Counted from the first letter of the stretch, positions 54,485-63,983 are shown. The stretch: 64,000 nt of DNA from Halomonas litopenaei (GCF_003045775.1 NZ_PXNS01000005.1:558001-622000); one strand, 5' to 3'. Notes: generated from the sequence alone by a model not told the origin. Translations and numbers: made by a program.

Positions 54485-54727
54485 TTAATAAACGTTAGTG
54501 TGGCCAAGCGATTGGCGCGCCTGCTGCTGTAAAAAGTTATCCCACTCGGATTGCTCTAAATAACGCGAGCCAACCAGGCTCGCAATTATGTTCGTGACTC
54601 GCCTCTGACGCCGTCTCATGTCATTAACCCTGGTGGTGAAAAAATACGGCAGCGCAGGAATTTGGCTGTCAGCGATTCGGATAGTGCCTGTTTTACGCAG
54701 TGTTGCCCTAGTGGGAAGGGCATTCAT
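54485..54727 (-). CDS. Small basic protein of unknown function
   Basis: 80 residues, Arg-rich in the middle (MRRRQRRVTN) with a C-terminal amphipathic part rich in Gln (YLEQSEWDNFLQQQARQ). AGGGA precedes the ATG. Same strand and just upstream of the Gp2/DUF3987 genes of the satellite; may be a DNA-binding regulator (inference). No family recognised. Confidence 0.5.
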   Translation of the reverse strand: MNALPTRATLRKTGTIRIADSQIPALPYFFTTRVNDMRRRQRRVTNIIASLVGSRYLEQSEWDNFLQQQARQSLGHTNVY

Positions 54728-54857
54728 CGCTATCCCTGCGTCATCTCAAGAATTCGTTCCCGATTAAATTTAAAAAATTTTCAGCCACGTATTACCTCCC
54801 TGAAGTCGGGAAGCAATGACTATCTCGACGCGTCTTTTCCGTAATCAGGAGGTCAGC

Positions 54858-55187
54858 ATGACGATCACGTGTCCGAGCTGCGGCTCGCTGCGCACGCGTC
54901 CCTTGCATCGGGGGCGAAAGACCGGGGCCGGCATCGGCATGGCAGCGGGGTCTGCCGGTGGCGTTGCCGGGGCCCTGAGCGGGGCCGAGACTGGCGCCCT
55001 GGTCAGTGCCTGGGCCGGGCCGGTCGGTCTGGCCCTCGGCAGCCTCACCGGGGCCGTCTTTGGGGGACTGGTCGGCGGCACTGCCGGCGGGATAACCGGT
55101 GCCCGCTTGGGTAATGAACTCGATGCCCGGGTGCTCGACAACCACGAGTGCCTGGCCTGCCGCCACACCTTCCGATCCACCCCGTAA
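54858..55187 (+). CDS. Zinc-ribbon/glycine-zipper small protein
   Basis: 109 residues. The Cys pairs CPSCGS near the start and CLACRH near the end could form a zinc ribbon around a Gly/Ala-rich stretch of about 70 residues (GAGIGMAAGSAGGVAGAL...), a glycine-zipper pattern seen in small membrane-associated proteins. AGGAGG lies before the ATG at 54858. First gene of a + strand accessory operon. Function unknown. Confidence 0.65.
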   Translation: MTITCPSCGSLRTRPLHRGRKTGAGIGMAAGSAGGVAGALSGAETGALVSAWAGPVGLALGSLTGAVFGGLVGGTAGGITGARLGNELDARVLDNHECLACRHTFRSTP

Positions 55188-55306
55188 CTTCCAAGCGCTC
55201 CTCGCGCTAGCCCGCTGTTCCCTCGCTTTCTCTTCCCATGGCCCGCGGCCTCGCCGGCGGCGGGTCGTTATGCCGTATTCATCACCCTCACACAGGAGTC
55301 ATTCCC

Positions 55307-56275
55307 ATGGCCCATCAGATCGAACGCATGGCCTACGTCGGCGATACCCCCTGGCACGGGCTGGGGCAGCAGTTGTCGCGCCACCAGCCCCTCGAGATCT
55401 GGCAGCAGCAGGCCGGCATGGACTGGCGGATCGAAGAAGCCCCGGTACGCTTCGTCGCCAATTCGACGTCTCACCTGGGCAGCATCCATGCCTTCCCCGA
55501 GCAGAAGGTACTCTATCGTTCCGACACCCAGGCACCGCTGTCGGTGGTTTCCCAACGCTACAAGGTGGTCCAGCCGGCGGAGGTGATGGAGTTCTATCGC
55601 GACCTCACCGAATCCGCCGGCTACGAGCTCGAGACCGCCGGGGTCCTCAAGGGTGGACGCAAGTTCTGGGCACTGGCGCGTAGCGGCCTGAGCACCTCAC
55701 TCAAGGGCCAGGATGCGGTCAACGGCTACCTGCTGCTGGCCACGTCCTGCGATGGCTCGCTGGCCACCGTGGCCACACCGACCACGGTCCGCGTGGTGTG
55801 CAACAACACCCTGACCATCGCCGTGGATGGCATGACCCAGGGGGTGAGGGTGCCGCACAGCACTGAGTTCGATGCCCGGCGCGTCAAGCAGCAGTTGGGT
55901 ATCTCGGTCTCCCAGTGGGACGATTTCATGGTCCGCATGAAGGCCCTCGCCGAGCGCAAGATCAGCCGGGATGAGGCCAGGGCGTATTTCCAGGCGGTGA
56001 TCTGCAATGCCGAGGAACCGCTGGACGATCCGTCCAGGCTGCCCAACTACCGTGCGCTTAATCGCGTCCAGAAGCTCTATCACGGCGAGGGCCGGGGCGC
56101 CGATCTGTGTACCGCCAGGGACACCGCCTGGGGCCTGCTCAACGCCGTCACCGAGTATGTCGACCACGAGAAACGCGCCCGCAGCAACGACTACCGCATG
56201 GATTCTGCGTGGTTCGGCCAGGGCGCCAACCTCAAAGACAAGGCCCTTGCGTCGGCGCTTGCGCTGGTCGCCTAA
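55307..56275 (+). CDS. DUF932 phage/plasmid-like protein
   Basis: About 322 residues of the DUF932 (TIGR03299) family common on islands and phages. Characteristic stretches are TPWHGLGQQL near the start, LARSGLSTSLKGQDAVNGYLL and VRVVCNNTLTIA. ACAGGAG precedes the ATG. Commonly linked with recombination genes, as here with ERF, YqaJ and RadC. Confidence 0.85.
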   Translation: MAHQIERMAYVGDTPWHGLGQQLSRHQPLEIWQQQAGMDWRIEEAPVRFVANSTSHLGSIHAFPEQKVLYRSDTQAPLSVVSQRYKVVQPAEVMEFYRDLTESAGYELETAGVLKGGRKFWALARSGLSTSLKGQDAVNGYLLLATSCDGSLATVATPTTVRVVCNNTLTIAVDGMTQGVRVPHSTEFDARRVKQQLGISVSQWDDFMVRMKALAERKISRDEARAYFQAVICNAEEPLDDPSRLPNYRALNRVQKLYHGEGRGADLCTARDTAWGLLNAVTEYVDHEKRARSNDYRMDSAWFGQGANLKDKALASALALVA

Positions 56276-56412
56276 CGCCAGGCGTCCCCGGCGCAACGGT
56301 CCTTCAAGTCGTCCCTGTTTCCTCTATCCCCGTCAGCCCTTTCACCCCTGACCCATCACGGCATAGCGCCCGGCCTCCTCAGGGCCGGGCGTTTCTGTTT
56401 GGAGTGTCACTC

Positions 56413-56598
56413 ATGTCTTCGTCATTGCCCTTTGTACTGTGCCAGTCGCTAACCCAGCTGGCCCGACAACTGCTCGAGAGCGAGCGCCAGGAGGCCCGGA
56501 CCCACGTACTGGCTCGCGGCCGGATCTATCGCGTCACCGTCGAACTGACCCCGGTACCGCTGGAGCAGGTGCGCGACGTCATCAACGCCTATGAATGA
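56413..56598 (+). CDS. Small hypothetical protein of the recombination module
   Basis: 61 residues with GGAGTG before the ATG; pattern of alternating hydrophobic and charged residues (LARQLLESERQEAR, YRVTVELTPVPLEQVRDVINAY). It lies between DUF932 and ERF genes with a 16-base gap to the latter. No family recognised. Confidence 0.6.
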   Translation: MSSSLPFVLCQSLTQLARQLLESERQEARTHVLARGRIYRVTVELTPVPLEQVRDVINAYE

Positions 56599-56614
56599 AT
56601 CGGGAGATATCACC

Positions 56615-57361
56615 ATGGCTACCACCCCTAAGACCCGACAGACAGCGATCGAGCCGATCCCGGTCGTTACCCAGTCTCAACCCGACAGCACCGCGATCAT
56701 CCAAGTGATCGAGCGCGCTGCGCTCAATCCGGATGTCGATATCGACAAACTTGAGAGGCTCCTGCAAATGCAGGAGCGTGTGCTGGATCGCCAGGCGCTG
56801 ATGGCCTACAGCGCCGCCATGGCGGCCATGCAGACCGAACTACCCAGCATCGTCGAGCGTGGCAAGACCAACAACGGTCACTACGCCACCCTGGAGGATA
56901 TCGTCGATACCGTGCGCCCGATAATGAAAAAGCACGGCTTTGCGGTGAGCTTCCGCATTCAGACCCAGGAACGCGGCATTCAGGTGACTGGGGTACTGAT
57001 GCACCAGGACGGTCATCGCGAGGAGACCAGCATGCTGCTGCCGGCCGATGGCAGCGGCAACAAGAACGCCGTGCAGGCCTTCGGTTCCTCGACCAGCTAC
57101 GGCAAGCGCTACGTGCTCTGTGCCTTGCTCAACATCACCACCCGGGGCCAGGACGACAATGGCCAGACCGCCGCCCCGGTCAAGCTGGTCACACCCTTCC
57201 AGGCCGGCCAGCTCCAACAGCTGATTACCGCCTGCCCGCCGGCCACCCAGGAATGGTTCATCGGCAAGTACGGCCAGGCCGAGCGAGTGCCACGCAGCGA
57301 CTTCGACAAGCTGCGGGCTTCCCTGCACAAGCGGGCCCAGCCCAATCCTCGACAGCACTGA
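56615..57361 (+). CDS. ERF-family single-strand annealing protein
   Basis: About 248 residues. AAMAAMQTELPSIVERGKTN, YATLEDIVDTVRPIMKKHGF, and SYGKRYVLCALLNITTRGQDD fit the ERF superfamily of phage recombinases. These anneal single strands and work with a 5' exonuclease. GGGAGA precedes ATG 56615. Followed 80 bases later by a YqaJ nuclease, the usual partner. Confidence 0.88.
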   Translation: MATTPKTRQTAIEPIPVVTQSQPDSTAIIQVIERAALNPDVDIDKLERLLQMQERVLDRQALMAYSAAMAAMQTELPSIVERGKTNNGHYATLEDIVDTVRPIMKKHGFAVSFRIQTQERGIQVTGVLMHQDGHREETSMLLPADGSGNKNAVQAFGSSTSYGKRYVLCALLNITTRGQDDNGQTAAPVKLVTPFQAGQLQQLITACPPATQEWFIGKYGQAERVPRSDFDKLRASLHKRAQPNPRQH

Positions 57362-57441
57362 CCGGCCAACGAGGGGACCGCCCCTCGCCATCTATGCCGT
57401 CTCGGCGAAATCCCGACGAATAACCCAAGAAGGAGAATGTC

Positions 57442-58053
57442 ATGCAGATCCTGACCATGGAACAGGGCACGCCCGAGTGGCAGGCCGCGCGCCTCGGCAT
57501 CATCACCATGTCCGAGCTCAAGACATTGCTGGTCAAGGGTAAGGGACCCGGCGGTTTCGGCACCGGGGCCCTGAGCTACATGCATCAACTGATTGGCGAA
57601 CGCATCACCGGCGAGCCGGCCGATGCCTTTCAGGGCAACGCCCATACCCAGCGGGGTCATGAACTGGAACCCATGGCCCGCGAGCTTTATCAGGAAGCCA
57701 CGGGGCTGCCACACCTAAAGCAGGTGGGCCTGATTCTCAACCACGGCGTCGGCTATTCGCCGGACTGTCTGGTGGACAGCCGCGGCCTGGCCGAGATCAA
57801 GACCAAGCTGCCCCGATACCAGATCGAGGTGCTGCTCGCCGGTGAGATCCCCTCGGAGCACGTCGCCCAGTGTCAGGGCGGGTTGTGGGTCAGCGAGCGG
57901 GAGTGGATCGACTTCGTCAGCTACTGGCCGGGCATGCCGTTGTTCGTGAAGCGGGCCTACCGCGACGATGCATTGATCCGCACCATCGCCGAGCGTGTCG
58001 AGGCGTTCCACGAGGAACTGGAGCGTCGCCTGACCATGGTCATGGCGGCATGA
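57442..58053 (+). CDS. YqaJ/lambda-exonuclease-like recombination nuclease
   Basis: 203 residues, YqaJ fold. QGTPEWQAARLGIIT at the N-terminus, the His-Glu stretch TQRGHELEPMARELY, SPDCLV and AEIKTKLP supply the PD-(D/E)xK centre. Works as 5'-3' exonuclease with the annealing protein (family knowledge). AAGGAG precedes the ATG. Confidence 0.88.
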   Translation: MQILTMEQGTPEWQAARLGIITMSELKTLLVKGKGPGGFGTGALSYMHQLIGERITGEPADAFQGNAHTQRGHELEPMARELYQEATGLPHLKQVGLILNHGVGYSPDCLVDSRGLAEIKTKLPRYQIEVLLAGEIPSEHVAQCQGGLWVSEREWIDFVSYWPGMPLFVKRAYRDDALIRTIAERVEAFHEELERRLTMVMAA

Positions 58054-58062
58054 GGAGAGAAC

Positions 58063-58560
58063 ATGTACCACCGCAAGCTTAGCGCCGGCGAGAACGCCGG
58101 CACCTATCGCATCACCGACACGGTGACCGAAGCGGAGCTCTTGAGCATCGCCAAAGCCTTTGCCCGTCGCCGGCTGGCCAGGGGGCGCAAGATCACCCAG
58201 CCGGCGCTGGCCTTCGAGTACCTGCAGATCCTGCTGCAGGACGTCGAGCACGAGGTTTTCAGCGCCGTGTTCCTAGACAGTCAGCATCGGGTGATCTGCT
58301 TCGAGGAACTGTTTCGCGGTACCATCGACTCGGCCAGCGTCTACCCGCGCGAAGTGGTCAAGCAGGCTTTGGCCTGCAACGCCGCTGCGATGATTCTGGT
58401 CCACAACCATCCATCGGGCGACCCCGAGCCCAGCGATGCTGATCGACGGATTACCCAGCGCCTGAAGGAAGCGCTAGGAATGATGGAAATCCGGGTCATC
58501 GATCACATCGTGGTCGGGAGTGACGGGTGTGCTTCATTCGCGGAGCTGGGGTTTCTCTGA
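58063..58560 (+). CDS. RadC-like JAB/MPN domain protein
   Basis: 165 residues. HNHPSGDPEPSDAD is the JAMM zinc motif of RadC proteins. EVFSAVFLDSQHRVI precedes it. The gene is short and island-borne, unlike the chromosomal RadC. GAGGAGA lies before the start. Role in recombination unclear. Confidence 0.9.
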   Translation: MYHRKLSAGENAGTYRITDTVTEAELLSIAKAFARRRLARGRKITQPALAFEYLQILLQDVEHEVFSAVFLDSQHRVICFEELFRGTIDSASVYPREVVKQALACNAAAMILVHNHPSGDPEPSDADRRITQRLKEALGMMEIRVIDHIVVGSDGCASFAELGFL

Positions 58561-58579
58561 AAGCGTATCACGACATTCA

Positions 58580-58607
58580 CCGGCGCTGCCCTTTTGGGCA
58601 GCGCCGG
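58580..58607. terminator. Hairpin terminator after radC-like gene
   Basis: Inverted repeat ccggcgctgccc / gggcagcgccgg with short loop; T-rich run about 15 bases later. Similar hairpin at 59180-59210. Confidence 0.75.
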
Positions 58608-58714
58608 CATATCATCTAAATTTTTTTGCCATTATCAAGCAGCTTCGTTGAATTTCTCGATGAGTTCCTTCAAATTCGTTGTTTTTCTCACCAATCAACT
58701 CAAGGAGAAGCAGC

Positions 58715-58873
58715 GTGGTCGAGGTTCACCCGGATGTATGGCAAGAAGCGAAGAGAGCATTAGGGTTTGAGTATGTTCCTGATGATGAGCTGACTGAGGA
58801 GCAGATCAGGCTTATCGAGAATTTTATACGGTCGAACTACGATAGATACGCATACGTAGGCTCAGACGACTAA
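58715..58873 (+). CDS. Small acidic hypothetical protein
   Basis: 52 residues from GTG 58715, which has AAGGAG seven bases upstream; an in-frame TTG at 58679 lacks one. Helical and acidic (PDDELTEEQIRLIENFI). No family recognised. Located between two hairpins. Confidence 0.45.
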   Translation: MVEVHPDVWQEAKRALGFEYVPDDELTEEQIRLIENFIRSNYDRYAYVGSDD

Positions 58874-58960
58874 CCTACCCTCCCAGTTTTGAATCTTCCT
58901 CCAGCATGTAGATGAATTAACGTCACTCTAATAGTGACATTTATAAGCCCGCACATCTTT

Positions 58961-58998
58961 TCCCGGATGATTCTCTGAAGAAGCTCCATCATCCGGGA
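58961..58998. repeat. Perfect inverted repeat with 11-bp arms
   Basis: Arms tcccggatgat and atcatccggga are exact complements across a 16-base spacer; could be a hairpin or a protein-binding site. Confidence 0.7.
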
Positions 58999-59179
58999 CC
59001 CTACATGTGGCAACGGATCATGGCAGCACGATACCTGATAGGTCAATGTTGCATTCCGGTTACTGATACAACCCGTGGATTAACGCCTTTTTTGATAGCT
59101 TCGCATGAATACGAATTTTAAAATCACATGCCTTCTGACCTAGACTCACCCACACCCGTGATTACTAGCCACGGCATAA

Positions 59180-59210
59180 AACCGGTGCTGCCTTTTGGGC
59201 GGCACCGGTT
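59180..59210. terminator. Second copy of GC hairpin, probable terminator
   Basis: aaccggtgctgcc / ggcggcaccggtt, with the same core and loop (cttttggg) as 58580-58607 and followed by atcatacatttttt; lies after the second EcoRII-like gene in the convergent gap. Confidence 0.7.
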
Positions 59211-59287
59211 ATCATACATTTTTTATGCTGAACGCAAACTGCCAGAATTCCTGCTGCATAATGCCAATCTTCGTACCGGCTTTATTG

Positions 59288-60667
59288 TCAATGCGATGAA
59301 CCAGTTTTAATCCAAGTTTTTAGGTTCGGAGTAAGGGTTTCATCACAGAATTCCCGGAAACTGAGGACGTTTTCGTGCCCCTCGTACTCGGTTTCTTTTG
59401 ATTTTCTTAGGCTTTCTGGAATCACTAAATGCACGCCGAATGAAGCCATATCTTCGATAGTATTGCTGGCAATGTTCTCGTCGACTGTGGTAAGAAACAG
59501 GCGGCGGCCCTCCATTTCGCGTTCGACCTGCTTCCAGCGCTCGCGCAGAGTCGTTTTTGCACTAAGGATCAAGCCTGTTTCCGATCCTTCTTTTTTGCTG
59601 TCGATGAATTCGAGTGAGGGCAAAATAAAGTCAGGACGTTTTTTTGAGGCGAGAATAACCTGCTTTTCGAATGGAACTTTTCCATCGCCTAGCATTGCCT
59701 CGATATGGTGCTCGTATGAATAACCGGCACGAGATTTACGCTGCTGACTAGCCGAGAGCATTAACGCATCAATAGCGGGCAGTTCGTCAATCAGTTTGCG
59801 TATAATGTCTGAAGTCCTTATTTTGATTGGCTCGTCGCCCATGACTATTCGGATAAGCTCCACAGAGCGTTCGCGACGTTGAAATTCGCGAAAAATACCC
59901 CACTCAATCTTTCGGCTAATTTCTCGAAGAGCGTCTCCGGGAGAATCCATGGAAAATGGACTAATGTTTACCAATCCATGTCTTTTCATGAAAACCTGTC
60001 TTGCACGAAAAGCTATCTCATAACTTGTTGGCATGACAGAATTTTCTGCTGCGAACCTTGCAATGGCGCCGTCTTCCCAGGCTGAAATAACCTCTTCGGC
60101 GAAATCCATGATTCGCGCAGTTTCTTCTGACTTTTTTTCTTCAGGCCTGAAGATGCCGACTTTGAAATCAGGGTCGAGGTTAAAAATATCAGAGAGAAGG
60201 GCAGTTTCTTCGCTAGCCGAATCCAGAGTAAGGCACTCAAAAACCGTCTCGTCGGCGAGCTGGATACAGCCTATAAGCAGGAATGAAGCGGGTAACAGTT
60301 CTGAAAAAGCTGACTTGGGAATCCTCGTCAGATGAGTCTCTTCACTCTTGCTTCGATAATTTACGAGACGACTTTTTCTATATCCTTTTTCGAATTGCGG
60401 CCAGTATGTTAAAAAATAGGCCTCCCATATCTCATTGGTTTTCCCATCCTCTCGCTCTTTTAATGTCAATGTCGGAAAGAAGCCACTGTCACGCTGTGCG
60501 TGCGGGATGTATACGCCATTCTGATGTTTGGTTTGGTCATAAGACCAGTCTCTATCATTATTCTCAAGCTTTTTGACAAATACTTGGCTGGCCCTGTCGA
60601 GGAATTGCAATAAAACATCGGCATCTTCAGATGGTTTTTCAATATCGAGCTCTGGGTTATTTTTCAT
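59288..60667 (-). CDS. EcoRII-type restriction endonuclease paralogue
   Basis: 459 residues. The C-terminal third has RKSRAGYSYEHHIEAML, KKRPDFILPSLEF and LILSAKTTLRERWKQVE, the layout of the EcoRII catalytic domain (RPDF...KTTxxxRWxQV), with Arg and Glu instead of the CK of the companion enzyme. N-terminal part unrelated to anything recognised. AT-rich relative to dcm. Downstream of vsr, with an 83-base gap. Specificity unknown. Confidence 0.72.
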   Translation of the reverse strand: MKNNPELDIEKPSEDADVLLQFLDRASQVFVKKLENNDRDWSYDQTKHQNGVYIPHAQRDSGFFPTLTLKEREDGKTNEIWEAYFLTYWPQFEKGYRKSRLVNYRSKSEETHLTRIPKSAFSELLPASFLLIGCIQLADETVFECLTLDSASEETALLSDIFNLDPDFKVGIFRPEEKKSEETARIMDFAEEVISAWEDGAIARFAAENSVMPTSYEIAFRARQVFMKRHGLVNISPFSMDSPGDALREISRKIEWGIFREFQRRERSVELIRIVMGDEPIKIRTSDIIRKLIDELPAIDALMLSASQQRKSRAGYSYEHHIEAMLGDGKVPFEKQVILASKKRPDFILPSLEFIDSKKEGSETGLILSAKTTLRERWKQVEREMEGRRLFLTTVDENIASNTIEDMASFGVHLVIPESLRKSKETEYEGHENVLSFREFCDETLTPNLKTWIKTGSSH

Positions 60668-60750
60668 TTTCTCTCTTTGATTGTTGAATCTTCTTTTCTG
60701 GTTAAGCTACAGTTGTTCGCTTCAGCAGTTTCTTGATGTGCTTTGCGTAT

Positions 60751-61218
60751 TCATGTTTTTTTCGGCCGAGTTTTGGGAGGTTTTTTTGGCCACTCTGTCC
60801 AGGAGTCTTCGCCCATAATCAAATCATCGATTTGGGATGCTTCACTGGAGTTATGTTTTAAACCACATTCCCATATCACCAGCACACGCCAGCCTGCGTC
60901 AGTCAAGGCCGTCTGTTGGCGCTTGTCACGAGCGACATTGCCATCTAGTTTTTCACGCCAGAAATTTTTTCGAGTGGCAGGGGAGGTTGCGTAGAAGCAG
61001 CCCGCGTGACGATGCCAAAAGCAGCCGTGAACGAAGATCGCGAGTCGATATTTTGGCAGGACGAGGTCCGGCTTTCCCGGCAGGCCCGCGCGGTGCAGAC
61101 GATAGCGGAAGCCCCGGGCGTGCAGGTAGCGACGTACGGCAAGCTCGGGGTTGGTATTCTTGCCCTTGATCGCGGACATCATCCGCGACCGAGTCTGTGG
61201 GTCGACGATGTCGTTCAA
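60751..61218 (-). CDS. vsr: Very-short-patch repair endonuclease Vsr
   Basis: 155 residues. GKPDLVLPKYRLAIFVHGCF and WHRHAGC are Vsr motifs, and RSRMMSAIKGKNTNPELAVR the N-terminus. Vsr nicks at T:G mismatches made by deamination of methylcytosine in CCWGG. Linked to dcm as in E. coli and 11 bases after the EcoRII gene. Confidence 0.92.
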   Translation of the reverse strand: MNDIVDPQTRSRMMSAIKGKNTNPELAVRRYLHARGFRYRLHRAGLPGKPDLVLPKYRLAIFVHGCFWHRHAGCFYATSPATRKNFWREKLDGNVARDKRQQTALTDAGWRVLVIWECGLKHNSSEASQIDDLIMGEDSWTEWPKKPPKTRPKKT

Positions 61219-61229
61219 CTAACCCCCTG

Positions 61230-62450
61230 CTATAGCTGGAGTGTCTGACGCTCTCGCAATAGGGTAATGAGTTCGGAAACGTCCATCAGGTTGCCCGTTT
61301 GCGTCGTGGAATAGGTTTCATGCAGTCTCCGAGGCAGGACAAGGGTCAGGCTTGCCTGCTTCATTTCCGTGGTTTGATGCTCCGATATCCCAGGTTGCAG
61401 GGTAAGAAGATGCTTCTCGGGGATCCTCCGTGCTTCATTCAGCACCTGTCGCCAGCGATCCTTGCAAGTGGTCTTGACGCCAAGCATCGTCAACCTAGCA
61501 TCAGGCCAGTCCGGATCCTGGTATTTCTCGGCGCCGGGAAAAAGAAAGTCCGGCCTTGATCGGTTTTCGGTTTGGGCCCCTCGCTGGTGATCCACACCGT
61601 TTTCGAGAAAGATCCATTCGAGATGATTCTCCAGCGCGTGACCTGCCCGGGACTTTCGACGGTTGTGGACGCCAAGCGAGAACTGCATGAATTCATCGAC
61701 ATTGTTCGCCCAGGTCTCGGCCTTGCCCCTGAGTTGAGCGCTGACTATGTGGCTTTCCAGTTGCCGGAACAGCGTCTCTTCACGGTCGATCAGCCTGACC
61801 AGTGTTTCATCCGGAATCTCGATTGCGTTGATATCCTGCCCAAGCGTTTCCAGTGCCAGTCCCGAGAGTTCGCGCGTTTTCGGAAATCTGGGGCCGAAGC
61901 GGTCGAGCATGAGCTCCAGCCAGGTGTCGGAGGCCTCCTCCTCGACTTCAAGCCCGGCACTCTCTGCCACGTAGTTGAAAAGGGCATTGGACTGCGGAGT
62001 GACCTTATCAGTGTCGATCGTGGTGAAGCTCTTGCCCGGCACCTTCGACATCCCGAACAACCAAAGGATGTCGCCTCGGTCAGGGCTTTCCTCACTGAGG
62101 ATCAAAAGCAGCATTGTGCCGTCGTGGCGAAGCGCGCTGATCAGCGTGTCGCCCTCGGCAGCCTTCTGCATTACCTCGTTATCGCGAAAGTAGAGCCTAT
62201 GTTCGCTTCGTGAAGGATGACGCTCCCGTGCGTCGTACCAGGTTACCTGATCATCCAGTGCAAGGCGGTCTTCCTCGGCCTCGCCAAGATAGATGAATGC
62301 AGCGGGAAAGATTCTCCGGTCCACTCCCAGATAGCTCTTCATGGCGTTGGTGCCGTTGAATTCGTGCTGATTTGAGGTGTGCCGCTCTGTTTCGACGGCG
62401 CTCAGACGCTTGATGGAGATCCCGGCAAAATGGTGACTGAGAGATGACAT
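61230..62450 (-). CDS. EcoRII-like restriction endonuclease
   Basis: About 406 residues, near the size of EcoRII. Catalytic domain RKSRAGHALENHLEWIF, RPDFLFPGAEKY and VKTTCKDRWRQVLNEARRI fit EcoRII closely; the N-terminal half would be the effector-DNA domain of a type IIE enzyme. CCWGG specificity is inferred from family and from the dcm gene next to it. Start at 62450 (MSSLSHHF); six residues longer is possible. Confidence 0.88.
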   Translation of the reverse strand: MSSLSHHFAGISIKRLSAVETERHTSNQHEFNGTNAMKSYLGVDRRIFPAAFIYLGEAEEDRLALDDQVTWYDARERHPSRSEHRLYFRDNEVMQKAAEGDTLISALRHDGTMLLLILSEESPDRGDILWLFGMSKVPGKSFTTIDTDKVTPQSNALFNYVAESAGLEVEEEASDTWLELMLDRFGPRFPKTRELSGLALETLGQDINAIEIPDETLVRLIDREETLFRQLESHIVSAQLRGKAETWANNVDEFMQFSLGVHNRRKSRAGHALENHLEWIFLENGVDHQRGAQTENRSRPDFLFPGAEKYQDPDWPDARLTMLGVKTTCKDRWRQVLNEARRIPEKHLLTLQPGISEHQTTEMKQASLTLVLPRRLHETYSTTQTGNLMDVSELITLLRERQTLQL

Positions 62451-62540
62451 GGCCGTTCCATAACACAACGAAAACGAAGAAGACGGCCAGTGGCCGCCCT
62501 CATCTCGGATAGAGTAACGCCATGCTGCGGTAACGTGGCC

Positions 62541-63983
62541 CTAAATGGCAAGCTGCAGTTCGGGTTGCTGCTGCTCTGACTGCTCCATTTCCCTGAGCTT
62601 GCGACGCGCCTCGATGATGCGGGGCTTCATCAGTTCGGCGACAGCCTCGAACACGGGGACGACGACCGAGTTTCCGAACTGGCGGTAGGCCTGGGTGTCC
62701 GAGACCGGTATGACGAAGCGGCTTTCGCCGGGTGCGTCGAAGCCCATCAGGCGTGCGCACTCCTGAGGGGTCAGGCGGCGGGGGCGGTTGCGCAGGTTTT
62801 CCGGTGAGTCGAAGGGCTTTAGATCATCAAAACCGCGGTCGACCAGGATCTCCGAGCCGTCCTTGTGGTAGCGGGCCGAAAGGGTGCGCGCAACGTCGTT
62901 CGGGCCGGTGAGGCCGAATCCGAAGCCGTTGCCCTTTTCGCGATGCTTCTGGGCGTAGCGGTACAGGTATTCCCACAGCTTGGGCGTTAGGATGTACTTG
63001 TCGTCGACGTCGTCATCCAGCAGATCGCTGAAGGAGGGGCGATGCTTCGGGTAGACCTTCCCGAGATCCCGCAGGGTGAAGCCCTGGTGCACGTTCAGGT
63101 CCCGGCGGAAGCCGACCAGCACGATGCGCTCACGGTGCTGGGGCACGAAGTGCCGAGCATCGATGACCTTGGGATCCTGTCCCTTCGGGGCTTCCACGTC
63201 GGCCACATCATAGCCGAGCTCGTCCAGTGCCTCGCAAATCACGCGGAAGGTTTTGCCCCTGTCGTGGCTCTTGAGGTTCTTGACGTTCTCGAGCATGAAC
63301 GCCGGTGGCCGCTTGGCAGCGATGATCCGCGCAACGTCGAAGAACAGGGTGCCCTGGGCATCGCATTCAAACCCGTGCTTGCGGCCCAGCGAGTTCTTCT
63401 TGGAAACACCGGCGAGTGAGAAAGGCTGGCAGGGGAAGCCGGCGAGCAGAACGTCGTGGTTCGGGATCTCCCTGTGAATATGTTTGTAGGCCGTTTCCTC
63501 ATCCACGTCGGTGCGTGCCGACAGGGTGATATCGCGAATGTCGCGGTTGAATCGGTGTGTTGCCGGGTCGCAGTAGTGGTTGGCCTTGTAGGTGCGAACT
63601 GCGTACTTGTCCCACTCCGAGGTGAAGACGCACTCGCCGCCGATCGACTCGAACCCCTGACGAATCCCGCCGATGCCGGCGAAAAGGTCAATGAAGGTGA
63701 AAGCGGCACGGCCCTGATGGCGGGGGGCCTTCGGCAGCATGGCGATCAGGCGGCGTGCCTCGTTACGGGTGATCCTCTGCTTCGCCCGGCCCTTGATCGT
63801 GCGGTTCAGGGTTTCGCGACACCAGCGGTCGTCTACCTCCCGCAGGGCAGCAGCGACAGTGCCCTGGTCGTAGATCTCGAGCACCCGCTCCAGCAGCTGA
63901 CGGTCATCCAGCAGGTCGTAGTGGGACGTGTGGGCCGTTGGGTCGGCTGCGTCCTGCTTATCGAGGTCCGGGAACAGGGACAT
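62541..63983 (-). CDS. dcm: Dcm-type DNA (cytosine-5) methyltransferase
   Basis: 480 residues, in the size range of Dcm/M.EcoRII. Motif [18 protein letters not shown], motif IV with catalytic Cys [11 protein letters not shown], motif [11 protein letters not shown] and motif [15 protein letters not shown] are present. The long N-terminus before motif I (about 90 residues) is a Dcm/M.EcoRII trait. AGAGGAAG precedes the ATG. Expected to methylate the inner cytosine of CCWGG, shielding from the adjacent EcoRII-like enzyme. Confidence 0.93.
   Translation of the reverse strand: MSLFPDLDKQDAADPTAHTSHYDLLDDRQLLERVLEIYDQGTVAAALREVDDRWCRETLNRTIKGRAKQRITRNEARRLIAMLPKAPRHQGRAAFTFIDLFAGIGGIRQGFESIGGECVFTSEWDKYAVRTYKANHYCDPATHRFNRDIRDITLSARTDVDEETAYKHIHREIPNHDVLLAGFPCQPFSLAGVSKKNSLGRKHGFECDAQGTLFFDVARIIAAKRPPAFMLENVKNLKSHDRGKTFRVICEALDELGYDVADVEAPKGQDPKVIDARHFVPQHRERIVLVGFRRDLNVHQGFTLRDLGKVYPKHRPSFSDLLDDDVDDKYILTPKLWEYLYRYAQKHREKGNGFGFGLTGPNDVARTLSARYHKDGSEILVDRGFDDLKPFDSPENLRNRPRRLTPQECARLMGFDAPGESRFVIPVSDTQAYRQFGNSVVVPVFEAVAELMKPRIIEARRKLREMEQSEQQQPELQLAI

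Larger units (their letters stand above)
58874..59287. other. Intergenic region with palindromes
   Basis: About 410 bases. It holds a small inverted repeat (gtcactctaatagtgac, 58922-58938), a perfect 11-bp arm palindrome at 58961-58998, and a hairpin like that at 58580 (59180-59210). No gene recognised; a 60-codon frame across 59128-59310 overlaps the hairpin and is not convincing. Confidence 0.5.

Noticed and set aside
59128..59310. 60-codon + strand frame in the gap before the EcoRII-like paralogue
   Set aside because: It runs through a terminator-like hairpin and has no ribosome-binding site or family resemblance.
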